A DNA stretch of 64,000 nt from Saccharophagus degradans 2-40 (GCF_000013665.1 NC_007912.1:1054001-1118000), one strand, 5' to 3'. Positions 44,911 through 55,707 are shown, counted from the first letter of the stretch. The notes: generated from the letters alone by a model not told the origin. Numbers and translations are program-made.

Positions 44911-46281
44911 ATGGCAAATTTAATAGCAACAGACAACCCGATAGTAGTGGTAGGCATGGGCCTTACCGGGCTATCGGTTGCGCGCTATTTGGCCAACAAA
45001 GGCGCTAACTTCTTTTTATTAGACACGCGCAAAGATCTACCCAAGTCAACTTGGCAGCAAGTTGCAGAGCTACAAGCCAAATGCCCTTCAATGAAGGTAG
45101 ATAACGGTAGCTTAGATGTGGAGTTGTTAACCAGCGCCAAGCAAATTGTGTTATCGCCAGGTGTGCCTTTGGCAACCCCAGAGATACAGCAGGCCAAAGC
45201 GGCAGGCGTAGAAATTATTGGTGATATCGATCTGTTTTTGGCTGAGCGCAAAGCGCCGGTTGTTGGTATTACTGGCTCCAACGGTAAAAGCACCGTAACC
45301 ACATTGGTTGGCTTGGCTGCAGAAAATGCAGGTATGAATGTAGCCGTAGGTGGCAACATCGGCGTACCGGTTTTAGATTTGTTAGCTGATGCCGACGTTG
45401 AGCTGTATGTGCTTGAGCTTTCTAGCTTTCAGTTAGAGTCGGTTAAGCGCGCGCAGTTAGATGTGGCATGTGTGCTAAATGTATCGCCCGATCATATGGA
45501 TCGCTACCCGTCGCTTGCGCACTACTGCCAAGCGAAGCAGCGTATTTATTTTGGTGCGAAGAAAATTGTATATAACTTGGAAGATACATTAACAATTCCG
45601 CCAGTAATGGCTGGTGTTGAGCGTTACGGCTTCTCTAGTAAGAAAGCCGTTGAAGAAAACGAAAAGCATGTACTGCTCAATAACGACACCAACGCATTGA
45701 GCCTAAATGGGCAGGATGTTTTTTCTGTTGCTGATATTAAAATAGCTGGCGCGCACAATTTAAAAAATGCACTTGCTGCTTTGGCCATTTGCGACGCAGC
45801 AAACATCCCGTTCGCCGGCTTGAAGCAAGCACTACAGGAATTTGAGGGGTTGCCTCACCGCTGTCAGTGGGTGGCCAACAAAAATGGCGTTACTTATATA
45901 AACGATTCCAAGGCGACCAACATCGGTTCTGCCCAAGCGGCTATAGAAGGGCTGGCGGGTCAGTTTAAAAATATCGTACTTATCGCCGGTGGCGATGGCA
46001 AGGGCGCAGATTTTTCTAGCCTAGGTAAAGTAATAAACCAATATGTTTCGGCGGTTGTGTTAATTGGTGTAGATGCCCCCAAAATACAAGCAGTGGTAGA
46101 CCCGCAAGTTATGTGTGTAAAAGCACAAACTTTAAATGCAGCGGTTAAACAGGCGGCACTATTGGCTAAATCTGGTGACTTAGTGTTGTTGTCGCCAGCG
46201 TGTGCAAGCTTAGATATGTTTGCTAACTACGAAGCGCGCGGCCATGAGTTTGCGTTAACAGTTGCGGAGGTGAGTGCGTGA
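44911..46281 (+). CDS. murD: UDP-MurNAc-L-alanine:D-glutamate ligase
   Basis: Adds D-Glu to UDP-MurNAc-L-Ala. 456 aa. N-terminal Rossmann domain (VVVGMGLTGLSVARYLA), P-loop GITGSNGKSTVT, LNVSPDHMDRYPS, and YINDSKATNIGSAQAAI. It is 41 bp after mraY, one of the larger gaps in the cluster. Its stop overlaps ftsW (GTGA). Confidence 0.97.
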   Translation: MANLIATDNPIVVVGMGLTGLSVARYLANKGANFFLLDTRKDLPKSTWQQVAELQAKCPSMKVDNGSLDVELLTSAKQIVLSPGVPLATPEIQQAKAAGVEIIGDIDLFLAERKAPVVGITGSNGKSTVTTLVGLAAENAGMNVAVGGNIGVPVLDLLADADVELYVLELSSFQLESVKRAQLDVACVLNVSPDHMDRYPSLAHYCQAKQRIYFGAKKIVYNLEDTLTIPPVMAGVERYGFSSKKAVEENEKHVLLNNDTNALSLNGQDVFSVADIKIAGAHNLKNALAALAICDAANIPFAGLKQALQEFEGLPHRCQWVANKNGVTYINDSKATNIGSAQAAIEGLAGQFKNIVLIAGGDGKGADFSSLGKVINQYVSAVVLIGVDAPKIQAVVDPQVMCVKAQTLNAAVKQAALLAKSGDLVLLSPACASLDMFANYEARGHEFALTVAEVSA

Positions 46282-47441
46282 TAGTCAATATTGCTTCGCC
46301 ACTCTACGGCTCTGTGCAAGGTTTTCGCCGTTTGGATTTTAGTTTGTATGCAACCGTGGCAATACTTATTAGCGTTGGCATTGTTATGGTGGCGAGCAGC
46401 TCGTTAGATTTTGCTGCCGAGCGCTACCACGACACTTGGTTTTTTGTGCGTAAGCAAATTACGTTTCTTGCCATGGGGTTGGTTGGTGGTCTTGTTATTC
46501 TTGCCGTACCCATGTCGGTTTGGAATAAGTACTCTGGGTTGCTGTTAATTCTGGCCTTCTTTTTGTTAATGGCCGTTTTAATACCCGGCATTGGTAAGGT
46601 TGTAAATGGTAGTCGCCGCTGGTTATCGTTGGGGCCTTTCTCAATGCAGGCATCGGAAATCGCCAAATTTTGTTTAATTGTGTACTTCGCCAGCTACTTG
46701 GCTAGAAGAAACGAAGAGCTGCGCACTCAGTGGTCTGGGTTTTTGAAGTTAACGGCAGTGCTGTTAATTATTGTGCTGTTGCTATTGCTAGAGCCGGATT
46801 TCGGCAGTTCTGTAGTTATTAGCGCAACCTTAGGCTGCATGATGTTCGTTGCTGGCGTGCCATTAGCTCGCTTTCTATTGTTGGCAGTAAGCGGCGTGGC
46901 CGGTTTGGCGCTAATGGCTGTGGCATCGCCATATCGCTGGGAGCGATTGGTTGCATTTATGGACCCGTGGGCAACACAGTTTGATAGTGGCTATCAACTT
47001 GTGCAGTCGTTAATTGCGTTTGGCCGCGGTGGTTGGTTTGGTGTGGGTTTAGGCAACAGTTTGCAAAAATTGTTCTTTCTACCCGAAGCGCACACAGATT
47101 TTATTTTTGCCATATTCACCGAAGAGTTCGGGTTTATTGGGGCAATAGCATTAATAGGTGTGTTTGGCTTTTTCTTGTACCGGCTGGTTATTTTATTTAG
47201 ACGAGCAAGTGAACAAGAGCAGTTTTTTAGCAGCTATGTGGTGTTTGGTATTGGAGTGATGTTAGCCATGCAAGCCTTTATTAATATGGGGGTTGCTTCT
47301 GGCTTTTTACCGACTAAAGGTTTAACGCTGCCATTTATTAGCTATGGCGGTAGTAGCTTGCTTATTACCTGCGGGCTAATGGCTTTAGTGTTTCGCGTTA
47401 ACTTGGAATTAAATAGAGAAAACCAAGAGGGTAAACCTTGA
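46278..47441 (+). CDS. ftsW: Septal glycan polymerase FtsW
   Basis: SEDS-family glycosyltransferase working with FtsI. 387 aa and about ten helices. Motifs: GSRRWLSLGPFSMQASE, LLEPDFGSSVVI, the catalytic-Asp type loop before SGYQLVQSLIAFGRGG, FFLPEAHTDFIFAIFTEEFGF and LPFISYGGSSL. The start is GTG 46278, overlapping the murD stop. Confidence 0.97.
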   Translation: MIVNIASPLYGSVQGFRRLDFSLYATVAILISVGIVMVASSSLDFAAERYHDTWFFVRKQITFLAMGLVGGLVILAVPMSVWNKYSGLLLILAFFLLMAVLIPGIGKVVNGSRRWLSLGPFSMQASEIAKFCLIVYFASYLARRNEELRTQWSGFLKLTAVLLIIVLLLLLEPDFGSSVVISATLGCMMFVAGVPLARFLLLAVSGVAGLALMAVASPYRWERLVAFMDPWATQFDSGYQLVQSLIAFGRGGWFGVGLGNSLQKLFFLPEAHTDFIFAIFTEEFGFIGAIALIGVFGFFLYRLVILFRRASEQEQFFSSYVVFGIGVMLAMQAFINMGVASGFLPTKGLTLPFISYGGSSLLITCGLMALVFRVNLELNRENQEGKP

Positions 47442-47451
47442 GGATTTCGCC

Positions 47452-48642
47452 GTGAATGAGACTGCGTTAAACATGAGTCGCTCACAAGCAGACAGTACTA
47501 GCGCGAGCGAAAAACGCACGGTGCGAAAAGTTGTAGCGCGAAAGTTTATCGAGCGCCCCAAAACAGTGGTGATTATGGCCGGTGGTACAGGCGGGCATGT
47601 ATACCCAGGCCTTGCGGTTGCCGAAGCAATGCACCAACGGGGGTTTAACATTGCGTGGTTGGGCTCGCGCGGTGGAATGGAAAAAGAGCTAGTCGCTAAA
47701 GCCAGCGAGCAAATGGGTTTTGATATAGCTTTTTCCGAAATTGAAATTTCGGGAGTTCGCGGCAAAGGCCGCATGGCTTTATTGGCCGCGCCGTTTCGCG
47801 TTTTAAAGGCTATAGAGCAAGCCAAGCAAATATTGCAAAAGCTTAGGCCTGCTTTAGTGATTGGTATGGGTGGTTTTGTTGCTGGACCCGGTGGCATGGC
47901 CGCCAGAAAACTGAAAATACCACTGGTGATTCACGAACAGAATGCCGCAGCAGGAACCACCAATAAAATTTTGCGCAGGTTCGCAAATCTTACGCTGGTG
48001 GCGTTTCCGGGTAGTTTAAAAAATGGGGTGTTTGTTGGAAACCCCGTTAGAAAAGATATAGAAACGGTGGCGCCTCCGCAGCAGCGTTTTGCGCAGAAAG
48101 AAGGGCCCATAAAAGTATTGGTTTTAGGTGGAAGCCGTGGAGCGTTAGCCATTAACGAAATGGTGCCCGCGGCGTTTGGTAAGGTGAATAAGGCCTTACC
48201 TTTTCAGATAGTGCACCAAACAGGTAAAGATAAGTTAGAAGCAACAAAAGAAAGTTATGCGCTGGCAGGTGTAAAAGCCAATGTAGTGCCATACATAGAA
48301 TTGATGTCTGAAGCGTTAGAGTGGGCCGATTTTGCAATCTGTCGTTCGGGCGCTTTAACAGTATCGGAATTGGCGGCAGTTGGACTGGGGGCAGTGTTTA
48401 TACCTTTCCCTTATGCAATAGACGATCACCAAACTAAAAATGCCGATTTTTTAGTGCAGTGTGGCGCCGCAGTAGTGAAGCAACAAAAGGAACTTAGCCC
48501 AGAAATTTTGGCAGTTCTATTAAACGAGTTATTAGCCGGCCGAGAGCGTTTGCAGCAAATGGCGGTTAAAGCAAAGCAGCAATCTAAGCCGCATGCGGCA
48601 GAAAAATTCGCAGACTTCTGCGAGGAATTGATACATGACTGA
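47452..48642 (+). CDS. murG: UDP-GlcNAc: lipid I N-acetylglucosaminyltransferase (N-terminally extended)
   Basis: Forms lipid II at the inner face of the membrane. 396 aa, about 35-40 longer than usual: the MurG core starts at [21 protein letters not shown] (residue about 40), and before it lies a Ser/Arg/Lys-rich tail ([17 protein letters not shown]). GTG 47452 has TTGAGGA upstream. Further motifs: [29 protein letters not shown], and [24 protein letters not shown]. It overlaps murC by 8 bp. Confidence 0.95.
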   Translation: MNETALNMSRSQADSTSASEKRTVRKVVARKFIERPKTVVIMAGGTGGHVYPGLAVAEAMHQRGFNIAWLGSRGGMEKELVAKASEQMGFDIAFSEIEISGVRGKGRMALLAAPFRVLKAIEQAKQILQKLRPALVIGMGGFVAGPGGMAARKLKIPLVIHEQNAAAGTTNKILRRFANLTLVAFPGSLKNGVFVGNPVRKDIETVAPPQQRFAQKEGPIKVLVLGGSRGALAINEMVPAAFGKVNKALPFQIVHQTGKDKLEATKESYALAGVKANVVPYIELMSEALEWADFAICRSGALTVSELAAVGLGAVFIPFPYAIDDHQTKNADFLVQCGAAVVKQQKELSPEILAVLLNELLAGRERLQQMAVKAKQQSKPHAAEKFADFCEELIHD

Positions 48643-50059
48643 AGTTACCATCCATCAAGTGCCAGAAATGCGCCGTATTCGTCGAATCCATTTTGTCGGA
48701 ATTGGCGGTGCAGGTATGAGCGGCATAGCAGAAGTGTTGCTTAACCAAGGCTATGAAATTTCTGGTTCCGATCTTCGCGAGTCAGACGTAACCCGTCGCT
48801 TAGCGGGAATGGGTGTGCATGTTTTTATCGGTCACCACGCAACCAATGTAGATGGTGCCAGCGTTGTTGTTAATTCCAGTGCGGTTGAATCGGGTAACCC
48901 CGAGTTAATGGAAGCGCGCGAAAAACGTATTCCTATTGTGCGCCGTGCAGAAATGCTGGGCGAGCTAATGCGTTATCGCCACGGTATTGCTGTAGCGGGT
49001 ACGCATGGTAAAACAACCACAACCAGTTTAATTTCGTCAATTTTGGCTGCTGGTAAAAAAGATCCAACCTTTATTATTGGTGGTCTTTTAAATAGTGCCG
49101 GTAGTAATGCTGGCTTAGGCGAAAGCCGTTATTTGGTGGCGGAAGCCGACGAGAGTGACGCGTCGTTCTTGCATCTGCAGCCGATGGTATCCGTAGTTAC
49201 CAATATTGATGCCGATCATATGGATACTTACGAAGGTGACTTTTCAAAACTAAAGCAAACCTTTATCGACTTTTTACACAACTTGCCATTTTATGGTTTG
49301 GCTGTTGTGTGTGGCGACGACCCCATAGTGACAGAGCTAATACCTGCTATCTCTCGCTCGGTGGTTACCTATGGTTTTAACGAAGATAGCGATTATCGCG
49401 CGTTTGATGTGCGCCAAGATGGCTCCAAATTACGCTTCAAAGTTGCGCGCCCAGAAGGCCTTGCAACCTTAGAGCTATTTTTGAATATGCCTGGTAAGCA
49501 CAACGTTTTAAATGCGACCGCAGCTGTGGCGGTTGCCAGTGAAGAAAAAGTAGACGACGACGCGATTCAAAACGGGTTAGCCAATTTTATGGGTGTGGGT
49601 CGTCGTTTTGAAATTTACGGCGAATTTGAAGTGGGTGCAGGGCCAACGGCCATGCTTGTGGATGATTACGGTCATCACCCGCGAGAAGTCGCTGCAACGA
49701 TTGCAGCAGTGCGCGATGGCTGGCCCGATCGCCGGTTAGTCATGGTGTATCAACCGCACAGATATTCGCGCACACGCGATTTGTACGAAGATTTTGTCGA
49801 AGTGTTGTCTACCGTCGATCAACTTGTTTTGCTCGAGGTTTACTCGGCAGGTGAAGACCCAATTCCAGGCGCAGACAGCCGGCATTTAAGCCGCACAATT
49901 CGTACGCGCGGAGTGGTAGACCCAATATTTGTAGAAGGCGTTGAAGGTGTGCCGGCGGTGATAAAAGATATTGTGCAACCCGGCGACATTATCATCACGC
50001 AAGGCGCAGGTAACGTTGGCACCTTGGCGAAAGAATTAGCTAAACGAAATTTAGGTTAA
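48635..50059 (+). CDS. murC: UDP-N-acetylmuramate:L-alanine ligase
   Basis: Adds L-Ala to UDP-MurNAc. 474 aa. Motifs: [34 protein letters not shown] (P-loop), [34 protein letters not shown] and [12 protein letters not shown]. Its start lies inside the murG end. Confidence 0.98.
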   Translation: MTEVTIHQVPEMRRIRRIHFVGIGGAGMSGIAEVLLNQGYEISGSDLRESDVTRRLAGMGVHVFIGHHATNVDGASVVVNSSAVESGNPELMEAREKRIPIVRRAEMLGELMRYRHGIAVAGTHGKTTTTSLISSILAAGKKDPTFIIGGLLNSAGSNAGLGESRYLVAEADESDASFLHLQPMVSVVTNIDADHMDTYEGDFSKLKQTFIDFLHNLPFYGLAVVCGDDPIVTELIPAISRSVVTYGFNEDSDYRAFDVRQDGSKLRFKVARPEGLATLELFLNMPGKHNVLNATAAVAVASEEKVDDDAIQNGLANFMGVGRRFEIYGEFEVGAGPTAMLVDDYGHHPREVAATIAAVRDGWPDRRLVMVYQPHRYSRTRDLYEDFVEVLSTVDQLVLLEVYSAGEDPIPGADSRHLSRTIRTRGVVDPIFVEGVEGVPAVIKDIVQPGDIIITQGAGNVGTLAKELAKRNLG

Positions 50060-50078
50060 CAGCGAAATTACAGTAACG

Positions 50079-51023
50079 ATGACAACGACTTATGTAAAAA
50101 AGTTTGATGGCAATACGGCTGCATTGGGTCGTACTTTGGTGCTGTTTGGTGGCACGTCATCTGAACGAGAGGTATCTCTGCGCAGCGGTGCTGCGGTGCT
50201 ACAAGCGCTGCAAGCGGGCGGCGTGGACGCGCACGGTTTAGATGTGCAAGCCGATGCGATAGCGAAAATTGAAGCGTTTGCTCCTGACCGTGTATTTATT
50301 GCTTTGCATGGGCCCGGTGGTGAAGACGGAAAAATGCAAGCAGTCTTAGACTGGTTGGCTATTCCTTACACCGGTAGCGATCACGCCGCTTCCGCTTTGG
50401 CGATGGACAAATTAAAAACCAAACAGGTTTGGCAAAGTGTCGGTTTGGTAACGCCTGAATACGCGTCGCTTGTAGAAAATAGTGATTGGCAAGCGGTATT
50501 AGATTCTCTGGGAGGGCAAGGTTTTGTAAAGCCTGCACACGAGGGGTCGAGCATTGGCATGAGTGTGGTGAGCACAGCGCAGGAGCTAAAAGCCGCCTAC
50601 GAAAAAGCTGCTCACTACGACGCAAAGGTATTAGTTGAGCGTCGAATTGTTGGGCGAGAGTTTACCGTTGCGGTATTAAACGGTGTTGCATTGCCGGCAA
50701 TAGGATTAAAAACTGATCACGTTTTTTACGATTACGACGCAAAGTATGTGTCCAATACCACTCAGTATCTTTGCCCTTGTGGTCTTACACAAGAGAAAGA
50801 AGCGGAGCTTCAATCTATCGCTCAGCAAGCTTTCGCTGCCGTGGGATGTAAAGGTTGGGGGCGCGTTGATTTTATGCAGGATGAAGCAGGTAATTTTTAT
50901 TTGTTGGAAGTAAATACCGTACCCGGTATGACCGATCACAGTTTGGTTCCAATGGCAGCTCGGCAGTCGGGTATAGAATTTAATGAATTGGTTTTAGAAA
51001 TTCTTGCGCAGACATTGGTATAA
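50079..51023 (+). CDS. ddlB: D-alanine:D-alanine ligase
   Basis: ATP-grasp ligase making D-Ala-D-Ala for MurF. 314 aa. Motifs: VLFGGTSSEREVSLRSG, IALHGPGGEDGKMQAVL, YTGSDHAASALAMDKLKTK, VKPAHEGSSIGMSVV, and LLEVNTVPGMTDHSLVP with the Mg-binding Asn. Its dcw location supports ddlB rather than ddlA. Confidence 0.97.
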   Translation: MTTTYVKKFDGNTAALGRTLVLFGGTSSEREVSLRSGAAVLQALQAGGVDAHGLDVQADAIAKIEAFAPDRVFIALHGPGGEDGKMQAVLDWLAIPYTGSDHAASALAMDKLKTKQVWQSVGLVTPEYASLVENSDWQAVLDSLGGQGFVKPAHEGSSIGMSVVSTAQELKAAYEKAAHYDAKVLVERRIVGREFTVAVLNGVALPAIGLKTDHVFYDYDAKYVSNTTQYLCPCGLTQEKEAELQSIAQQAFAAVGCKGWGRVDFMQDEAGNFYLLEVNTVPGMTDHSLVPMAARQSGIEFNELVLEILAQTLV

Positions 51024-51025
51024 AC

Positions 51026-51889
51026 GTGGCAATGACCGGTAGTCGCATAACAAAAAAACTGCCACCTAAACCGTCGAAAAAAACGCGTGGGGCAGTTTCT
51101 ACAACCAAACGCAAGCCCGTAGCTGGCGAGCCCGGCAGGGTGAGGCGGTGGCTTGCAAATACAGCCAAGTGGTTAGTGTTGCCTTGCGCATGTATATGGT
51201 TGGTTGCGCAAGTTGATTGGTTGGCGTTGCGCGCCGAAGTGCAAGGTGTAGCAAACAAACCTTTAGCAAATATTAGTATTAAAGGTGAGTTTGAGTTTTT
51301 GGCAAAAGAGCGTATTCAGAGCATTGTTTCTGAATCGTTAAATGGCAACTTTGTTGATTTGAACCTGGTTGAAATCAAACAAAAAGTTGAAGCCGACCCA
51401 TGGGTGTACGACGTGCGGCTGCAACGGGTGTGGCCAGATGGTTTAGTTATAACTGTTATAGAGCAAAAACCTATTGCGAGATGGGGTAACAGTGGTTTTA
51501 TTAATCAATACGGTGCGTTAATCCATGTTGATAATAACGAGTCGTTAGAAAATTTGCCGTTATTGTTTGGCGATGAACATTTAAGTAACGAAATTGCGAA
51601 AACTTATTTGGAAATGGCAAGGCTTCTTGCTAGTCGTGGCCTAAACTTAAAAGGGGTGCAAGTAGATAGTAAACGCTCGTGGGAGTTGGTGTTAGATAAC
51701 AGTATGTTGTTAGTGCTGGGCCAGGATGAAGTAACAGTAAAATTACAAAACTTTTTGCTTGTGTACGAAAAACATTTGGCAGGAGTGAAGCACAAAATTA
51801 AACGAGTGGATTTGCGTTACGAAAGTGGGCTGGCTGTTGAGTGGTACGAAGATACCGAGTCAACCAAAATAGTGAGCGCAACACATTAA
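51026..51889 (+). CDS. ftsQ: Cell division protein FtsQ
   Basis: 287-aa bitopic protein of the FtsQLB complex: a basic cytoplasmic tail (about 1-45), one membrane helix (WLVLPCACIWLVAQV), the periplasmic POTRA domain (about 80-150; NISIKGEFEFLAKERIQSIV) and the FtsQ beta-domain. Start GTG 51026 or ATG 51032, two residues apart. Located between ddlB and ftsA as expected. Confidence 0.94.
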   Translation: MAMTGSRITKKLPPKPSKKTRGAVSTTKRKPVAGEPGRVRRWLANTAKWLVLPCACIWLVAQVDWLALRAEVQGVANKPLANISIKGEFEFLAKERIQSIVSESLNGNFVDLNLVEIKQKVEADPWVYDVRLQRVWPDGLVITVIEQKPIARWGNSGFINQYGALIHVDNNESLENLPLLFGDEHLSNEIAKTYLEMARLLASRGLNLKGVQVDSKRSWELVLDNSMLLVLGQDEVTVKLQNFLLVYEKHLAGVKHKIKRVDLRYESGLAVEWYEDTESTKIVSATH

Positions 51890-51920
51890 AGATTTAAGTA
51901 AACGGGTAGGGTTTTAAAAA

Positions 51921-53150
51921 ATGGCAAATGCAAACGGGGGCAAAATGATTGTCGGCCTAGATATCGGAACGTCTAAGGTTGTTGCGATTGTCGGGGAGAT
52001 ATCAGCCGAAGGCGAACTATCGATAGTTGGTATTGGCTCGCATAAATCGGTAGGCCTGAAAAAAGGCGTGGTGGTGAATATTGAATCCACGGTGCAAAGC
52101 ATTCAGCGCGCTATTGAAGAGGCTGAATTGATGGCTGGCTGCTCTATCCACTCGGTATACGCCGGTATTGCTGGTAATCATATTCGCAGCTTGAATTCGC
52201 ACGGTATTGTTGCAATTAAAGATCGCGAAGTATTCGCGCAGGATTTAGATCGCGTTATTGACGCTGCACAGGCCGTGGCTATTCCTGCCGATCAGCGCAT
52301 ATTACATATTCTGCCGCAAGAATATTTAATTGATGAACAAGAAGGCGTTAAAGAGCCGCTAGGCATGTCTGGTGTACGTTTAGAAGCCAAAGTGCATTTG
52401 GTAACTTGCGCCGTAAATGCATCGCAAAACATTGAGAAGTGTATTCGTCGCTGCGGCCTTGAAGTAGAAGATATTATTTTGGAGCAGCTGGCTTCAAGTT
52501 ATGCAGTGCTTACCGACGACGAAAAAGAGCTCGGTGTATGTATGGTCGATATAGGTGGCGGTACAACCGATATCGCTATCTTTACCGAGGGTGCGATTCG
52601 CCATACGGGCGTTATCCCCATTGCAGGGGACCAAGTGACGAACGATATTGCAATGGCGTTGCGCACGCCTACGCAATATGCCGAGGAAATAAAAATTAAA
52701 TACGCGTGTGCGCTGGCAAAATTAACCGGCGCCGAAGAAACAATAAAAGTGCCGAGTGTTGGCGATAGACCCGCGAGGGACTTATCTCGCCAAGCTTTGG
52801 CTGAAGTTGTGGAGCCGCGTTATGACGAATTGTTTACGCTTGTACAAGCAGAGCTTCGTCGCAGTGGGTTTGAAGATATGGTTGCAGCCGGCATTGTGTT
52901 AACTGGCGGCACCTCCAAAATGGAGGGCGTGGTTGATTTGGCTGAAGAGATTTTCCATATGCCTGTGCGCTTGGGCGCGCCTCAAGGTGTGAAAGGCTTA
53001 AAAGATATTGTAACTAACCCAATATATTCAACCGGCGTTGGCTTGTTGCTATACGGGGCGGAACAACAAAAAGGTGAAAGAGCTCACTCTACTCCGTCAG
53101 GAGAAAGTGCAGTTAGTCGTTTGAAATCTTGGTTTCAGCGCAATTTTTAA
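51921..53150 (+). CDS. ftsA: Cell division protein FtsA
   Basis: Actin-like membrane tether for FtsZ. 409 aa. Motifs: VGLDIGTSKVVAIVGEI (phosphate 1), the 1C subdomain (about 85-165), DIGGGTTDIAIFTEGAI (phosphate 2), VLTGGTSKMEGVVDLAEEI, and a C-terminal amphipathic helix (SRLKSWFQRNF) for membrane binding. Confidence 0.98.
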   Translation: MANANGGKMIVGLDIGTSKVVAIVGEISAEGELSIVGIGSHKSVGLKKGVVVNIESTVQSIQRAIEEAELMAGCSIHSVYAGIAGNHIRSLNSHGIVAIKDREVFAQDLDRVIDAAQAVAIPADQRILHILPQEYLIDEQEGVKEPLGMSGVRLEAKVHLVTCAVNASQNIEKCIRRCGLEVEDIILEQLASSYAVLTDDEKELGVCMVDIGGGTTDIAIFTEGAIRHTGVIPIAGDQVTNDIAMALRTPTQYAEEIKIKYACALAKLTGAEETIKVPSVGDRPARDLSRQALAEVVEPRYDELFTLVQAELRRSGFEDMVAAGIVLTGGTSKMEGVVDLAEEIFHMPVRLGAPQGVKGLKDIVTNPIYSTGVGLLLYGAEQQKGERAHSTPSGESAVSRLKSWFQRNF

Positions 53151-53174
53151 AACAAATTTAATAGATATCATGCG

Positions 53175-53194
53175 GCAGGGTAGACCCACCCTGC
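53175..53194. other. Hairpin in the ftsA-ftsZ spacer
   Basis: GCAGGGT (53175-53181) and ACCCTGC (53188-53194), 7-bp stem with a 6-nt loop, 47 nt before ftsZ. There is no U-tract. It could affect ftsZ expression or mRNA processing. Confidence 0.45.
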
Positions 53195-53240
53195 TGTTGA
53201 TTTAACACTCGCAAGAGTAAGGAAAAAGGGGAACACAATT

Positions 53241-54413
53241 ATGTTTGAACTAGTAGATAACATTCCACAAAACGCTGTTATTAAGGTGGTTGGCGTTGGC
53301 GGCGGCGGCGGTAACGCTGTTAAGCACATGATCGACAACTCTGTGGAAGGTGTAGAATTTATTTGCGCAAATACTGACGCCCAAGCGTTGAAAGATGTAG
53401 ATGCGCGCACTGTATTACAGTTGGGTAATGCCATTACTAAAGGTTTGGGCGCTGGCGCAAATCCAGAAATTGGTCGCCAAGCTGCAATGGAAGATCGCGA
53501 GCGCATCGCCGAAGTATTAAGCGGTGCAGATATGGTATTCATTACCGCAGGTATGGGCGGTGGTACTGGTACAGGTGGTGCACCAGTTGTTGCAGAAGTC
53601 GCGCGCGAGTTAGGTATTTTAACCGTTGCTATCGTCACTAAGCCTTTCCCATTTGAAGGTAAAAAACGATTGGCTATCGCAGAAGAAGGTATTAAGCAAT
53701 TACAGGATCGCGTGGATTCTTTAATCACTATTCCTAACGAAAAGCTACTTTCTGTGTTAGGTAAAGCAACCAGTTTGTTAGATGCATTTAAAGCTGCAAA
53801 CAATGTATTGCTTGGCGCGGTGCAAGGTATTGCAGATTTAATTATTCGCCCTGGTATGATCAACGTCGATTTTGCAGATGTACGTACAGTTATGTCTGAA
53901 ATGGGAATGGCGATGATGGGTAGCGGCTACGCAAAAGGTGAAAACCGCGCGCGTGAAGCAGCAGAAGCGGCTATTCGCAGCCCGTTACTTGAAGACGTTA
54001 ACTTGCACGGTGCCAAAGGTATTTTGGTTAACATTACCGCCGGTATGGACTTGTCTTTGGGTGAATTCACCGAAGTGGGTGATACCATTGAAGAGTTCGC
54101 ATCTGGTGATGCAACTGTAGTAGTGGGTACTGTTATCGACCCTGAAATGTCTGAAGAAATTCGCGTTACCGTTGTAGCAACGGGTTTAGGTGCTGTGGGT
54201 GCTAAGTTAGAAACCAAGCCTGCAGAAACTAAAGTAGTTATCGACAACACTCGCGGTGCCGACGGCAAACCAAACTATGCAGCCTTGGATAAGCCAACTG
54301 TTATGCGTTCTAACCCAACGCGCCAGGCAACTGCGGCGGCAGCATTGGACGCCCAAGACAAAGACATGGAATACCTAGATATTCCAGCATTTTTGCGTAA
54401 GCAAGCAGACTAA
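53241..54413 (+). CDS. ftsZ: Cell division GTPase FtsZ
   Basis: Tubulin homologue forming the Z ring. 390 aa. Motifs: [15 protein letters not shown], the tubulin signature [17 protein letters not shown], GTPase T7-loop region [11 protein letters not shown], and the conserved C-terminal peptide [14 protein letters not shown] that binds FtsA/ZipA. AAGGAAAAAGGGG precedes ATG 53241. A nested hairpin follows. Confidence 0.99.
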   Translation: MFELVDNIPQNAVIKVVGVGGGGGNAVKHMIDNSVEGVEFICANTDAQALKDVDARTVLQLGNAITKGLGAGANPEIGRQAAMEDRERIAEVLSGADMVFITAGMGGGTGTGGAPVVAEVARELGILTVAIVTKPFPFEGKKRLAIAEEGIKQLQDRVDSLITIPNEKLLSVLGKATSLLDAFKAANNVLLGAVQGIADLIIRPGMINVDFADVRTVMSEMGMAMMGSGYAKGENRAREAAEAAIRSPLLEDVNLHGAKGILVNITAGMDLSLGEFTEVGDTIEEFASGDATVVVGTVIDPEMSEEIRVTVVATGLGAVGAKLETKPAETKVVIDNTRGADGKPNYAALDKPTVMRSNPTRQATAAAALDAQDKDMEYLDIPAFLRKQAD

Positions 54414-54437
54414 TAAGGCGGCTAACACTTAGCGTAT

Positions 54438-54530
54438 AAATGGTTTAGTCGTTGCTGTTTGGTGTTATAAAAAGCTTAGGTTCGGAGTTCCCCACTCCCT
54501 AAGCTTGGTTGCGCCTATATAAAACCATTT
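54438..54530. terminator. Nested hairpin between ftsZ and lpxC
   Basis: Outer arms AAATGGTTT (54438-54446) and AAACCATTT (54522-54530). Inner arms AAGCTTAGG (54472-54480) and CCTAAGCTT (54498-54506), with GGAGT/ACTCC inside. It lies 24 nt past ftsZ in the 365-bp gap and probably acts as terminator or attenuator; there is no long U-tract. The remainder of the gap holds only the lpxC promoter. Confidence 0.55.
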
Positions 54531-54730
54531 TGTGAATTGCTCTTGATAATTGGCAATTCGACGGAATTAATTAAGTATTGCCCGAACTCATACTGGCACC
54601 TTGGGTCTAAGGTTTGCAGGCGTAGTAAGGGCAGTTTTAATAAACGGAATGGTGGCAGCGGTAAGCAAAGATAGGGATATTTGCTGCTGATTAAAACTTA
54701 ACCAAAGCGCTGGAGGTGCATCATTCTTTC

Positions 54731-54739
54731 TGGTATGAT
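54731..54739 (+). promoter_or_regulatory. Extended -10 promoter of lpxC
   Basis: TGGTATGAT: TG plus one base, then TATGAT (54734-54739), giving a roughly 33-nt leader to the lpxC ATG. There is no good -35. GCATCAT/ATGATGC inverted halves (54718-54724, 54735-54741) surround it. Confidence 0.55.
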
Positions 54740-54778
54740 GCGCGCCGCTTTTCCAGCTCCACACATAGAGTCATATAG

Positions 54779-55690
54779 ATGATCAAGCAAAGAACCTTAA
54801 AAAACGAAATTCGCGCTACTGGAGTTGGGTTACACACAGGTCAAAAAGTGTATTTGACCCTGTTACCAGCACCTGTTGATGCCGGAATAGTTTTTCGCCG
54901 GGTAGATTTGAATCCTGTGGTGGAAATTCCTGCGAAAGCGGCCAATGTTGGCGATACCACTCTGTCTACAACCCTTATTCAAGATGGTGTGCGGGTGTCT
55001 ACCGTAGAGCATCTGCTATCTGCAATGGCGGGGTTGGGCATCGATAATGCCATTATTGAAGTAAGTGCCGACGAAGTGCCAATTATGGACGGCAGTGCCG
55101 GCCCATTTGTGTTTCTAATTCAGTCTGCTGGCATCGTTGAGCAAAATGCGGCCAAAAAGTTTATTCGTATTAAAAAGCCTATCACCGTTCAAGATGGCGA
55201 TAAAAGCGCAAGTTTTCTGCCTTTTGAAGGTTTTAAGGTTTCTTTTACCATTGATTTCGACCACCCCGTATTTCGCGGGCGCAAATTAGATGCCACGGTC
55301 GATTTTTCAAGCACTTCGTTTGTAAAAGAGGTGTCTCGTGCGCGCACTTTCGGGTTTATGCACGAAATTGAATATTTGCGCTCCAAAGGCTTGGCCAAAG
55401 GCGGCAGCGTAGATAACGCCATTGTGGTTGATAAGTTTCGAATTTTGAACGAAGACGGTCTGCGCTACGAAGATGAGTTTGTAAAACACAAAATTCTAGA
55501 TGCAATTGGCGATTTGTACTTATTGGGTACAAGCCTTATTGGTGAATATAAGGCGTACAAGTCTGGTCACGGCTTGAACAATAAATCGCTTTTGGAGTTA
55601 ATCAAGCAGGAAGATGCTTGGGAAATGGTAACTTTCGAAGATGACGAAGTTGCGCCAATCTCTTACATTAAGCCGTTACTAGCTGTGTAG
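54779..55690 (+). CDS. lpxC: UDP-3-O-acyl-N-acetylglucosamine deacetylase
   Basis: Zinc enzyme for the committed step of lipid A synthesis. 303 aa. Motifs: [19 protein letters not shown], zinc His in [38 protein letters not shown], and [15 protein letters not shown] with the second zinc His and Asp. The C-terminus is normal, so FtsH-type control is possible but cannot be read. Its own promoter and terminator isolate it from ftsZ. Confidence 0.98.
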   Translation: MIKQRTLKNEIRATGVGLHTGQKVYLTLLPAPVDAGIVFRRVDLNPVVEIPAKAANVGDTTLSTTLIQDGVRVSTVEHLLSAMAGLGIDNAIIEVSADEVPIMDGSAGPFVFLIQSAGIVEQNAAKKFIRIKKPITVQDGDKSASFLPFEGFKVSFTIDFDHPVFRGRKLDATVDFSSTSFVKEVSRARTFGFMHEIEYLRSKGLAKGGSVDNAIVVDKFRILNEDGLRYEDEFVKHKILDAIGDLYLLGTSLIGEYKAYKSGHGLNNKSLLELIKQEDAWEMVTFEDDEVAPISYIKPLLAV

Positions 55691-55707
55691 CTGTAATTAG
55701 GCTTGTT

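Noticed and set aside
47409-47897. 162-codon minus-strand frame opposite ftsW-murG
   Set aside because: It mirrors murG codon use, has no domain features, and carries no start signals.
53168-53863. 231-codon minus-strand frame opposite ftsZ
   Set aside because: Low-complexity Ser/Thr/Pro/Ala translation antisense to a highly conserved gene; a codon-bias shadow.
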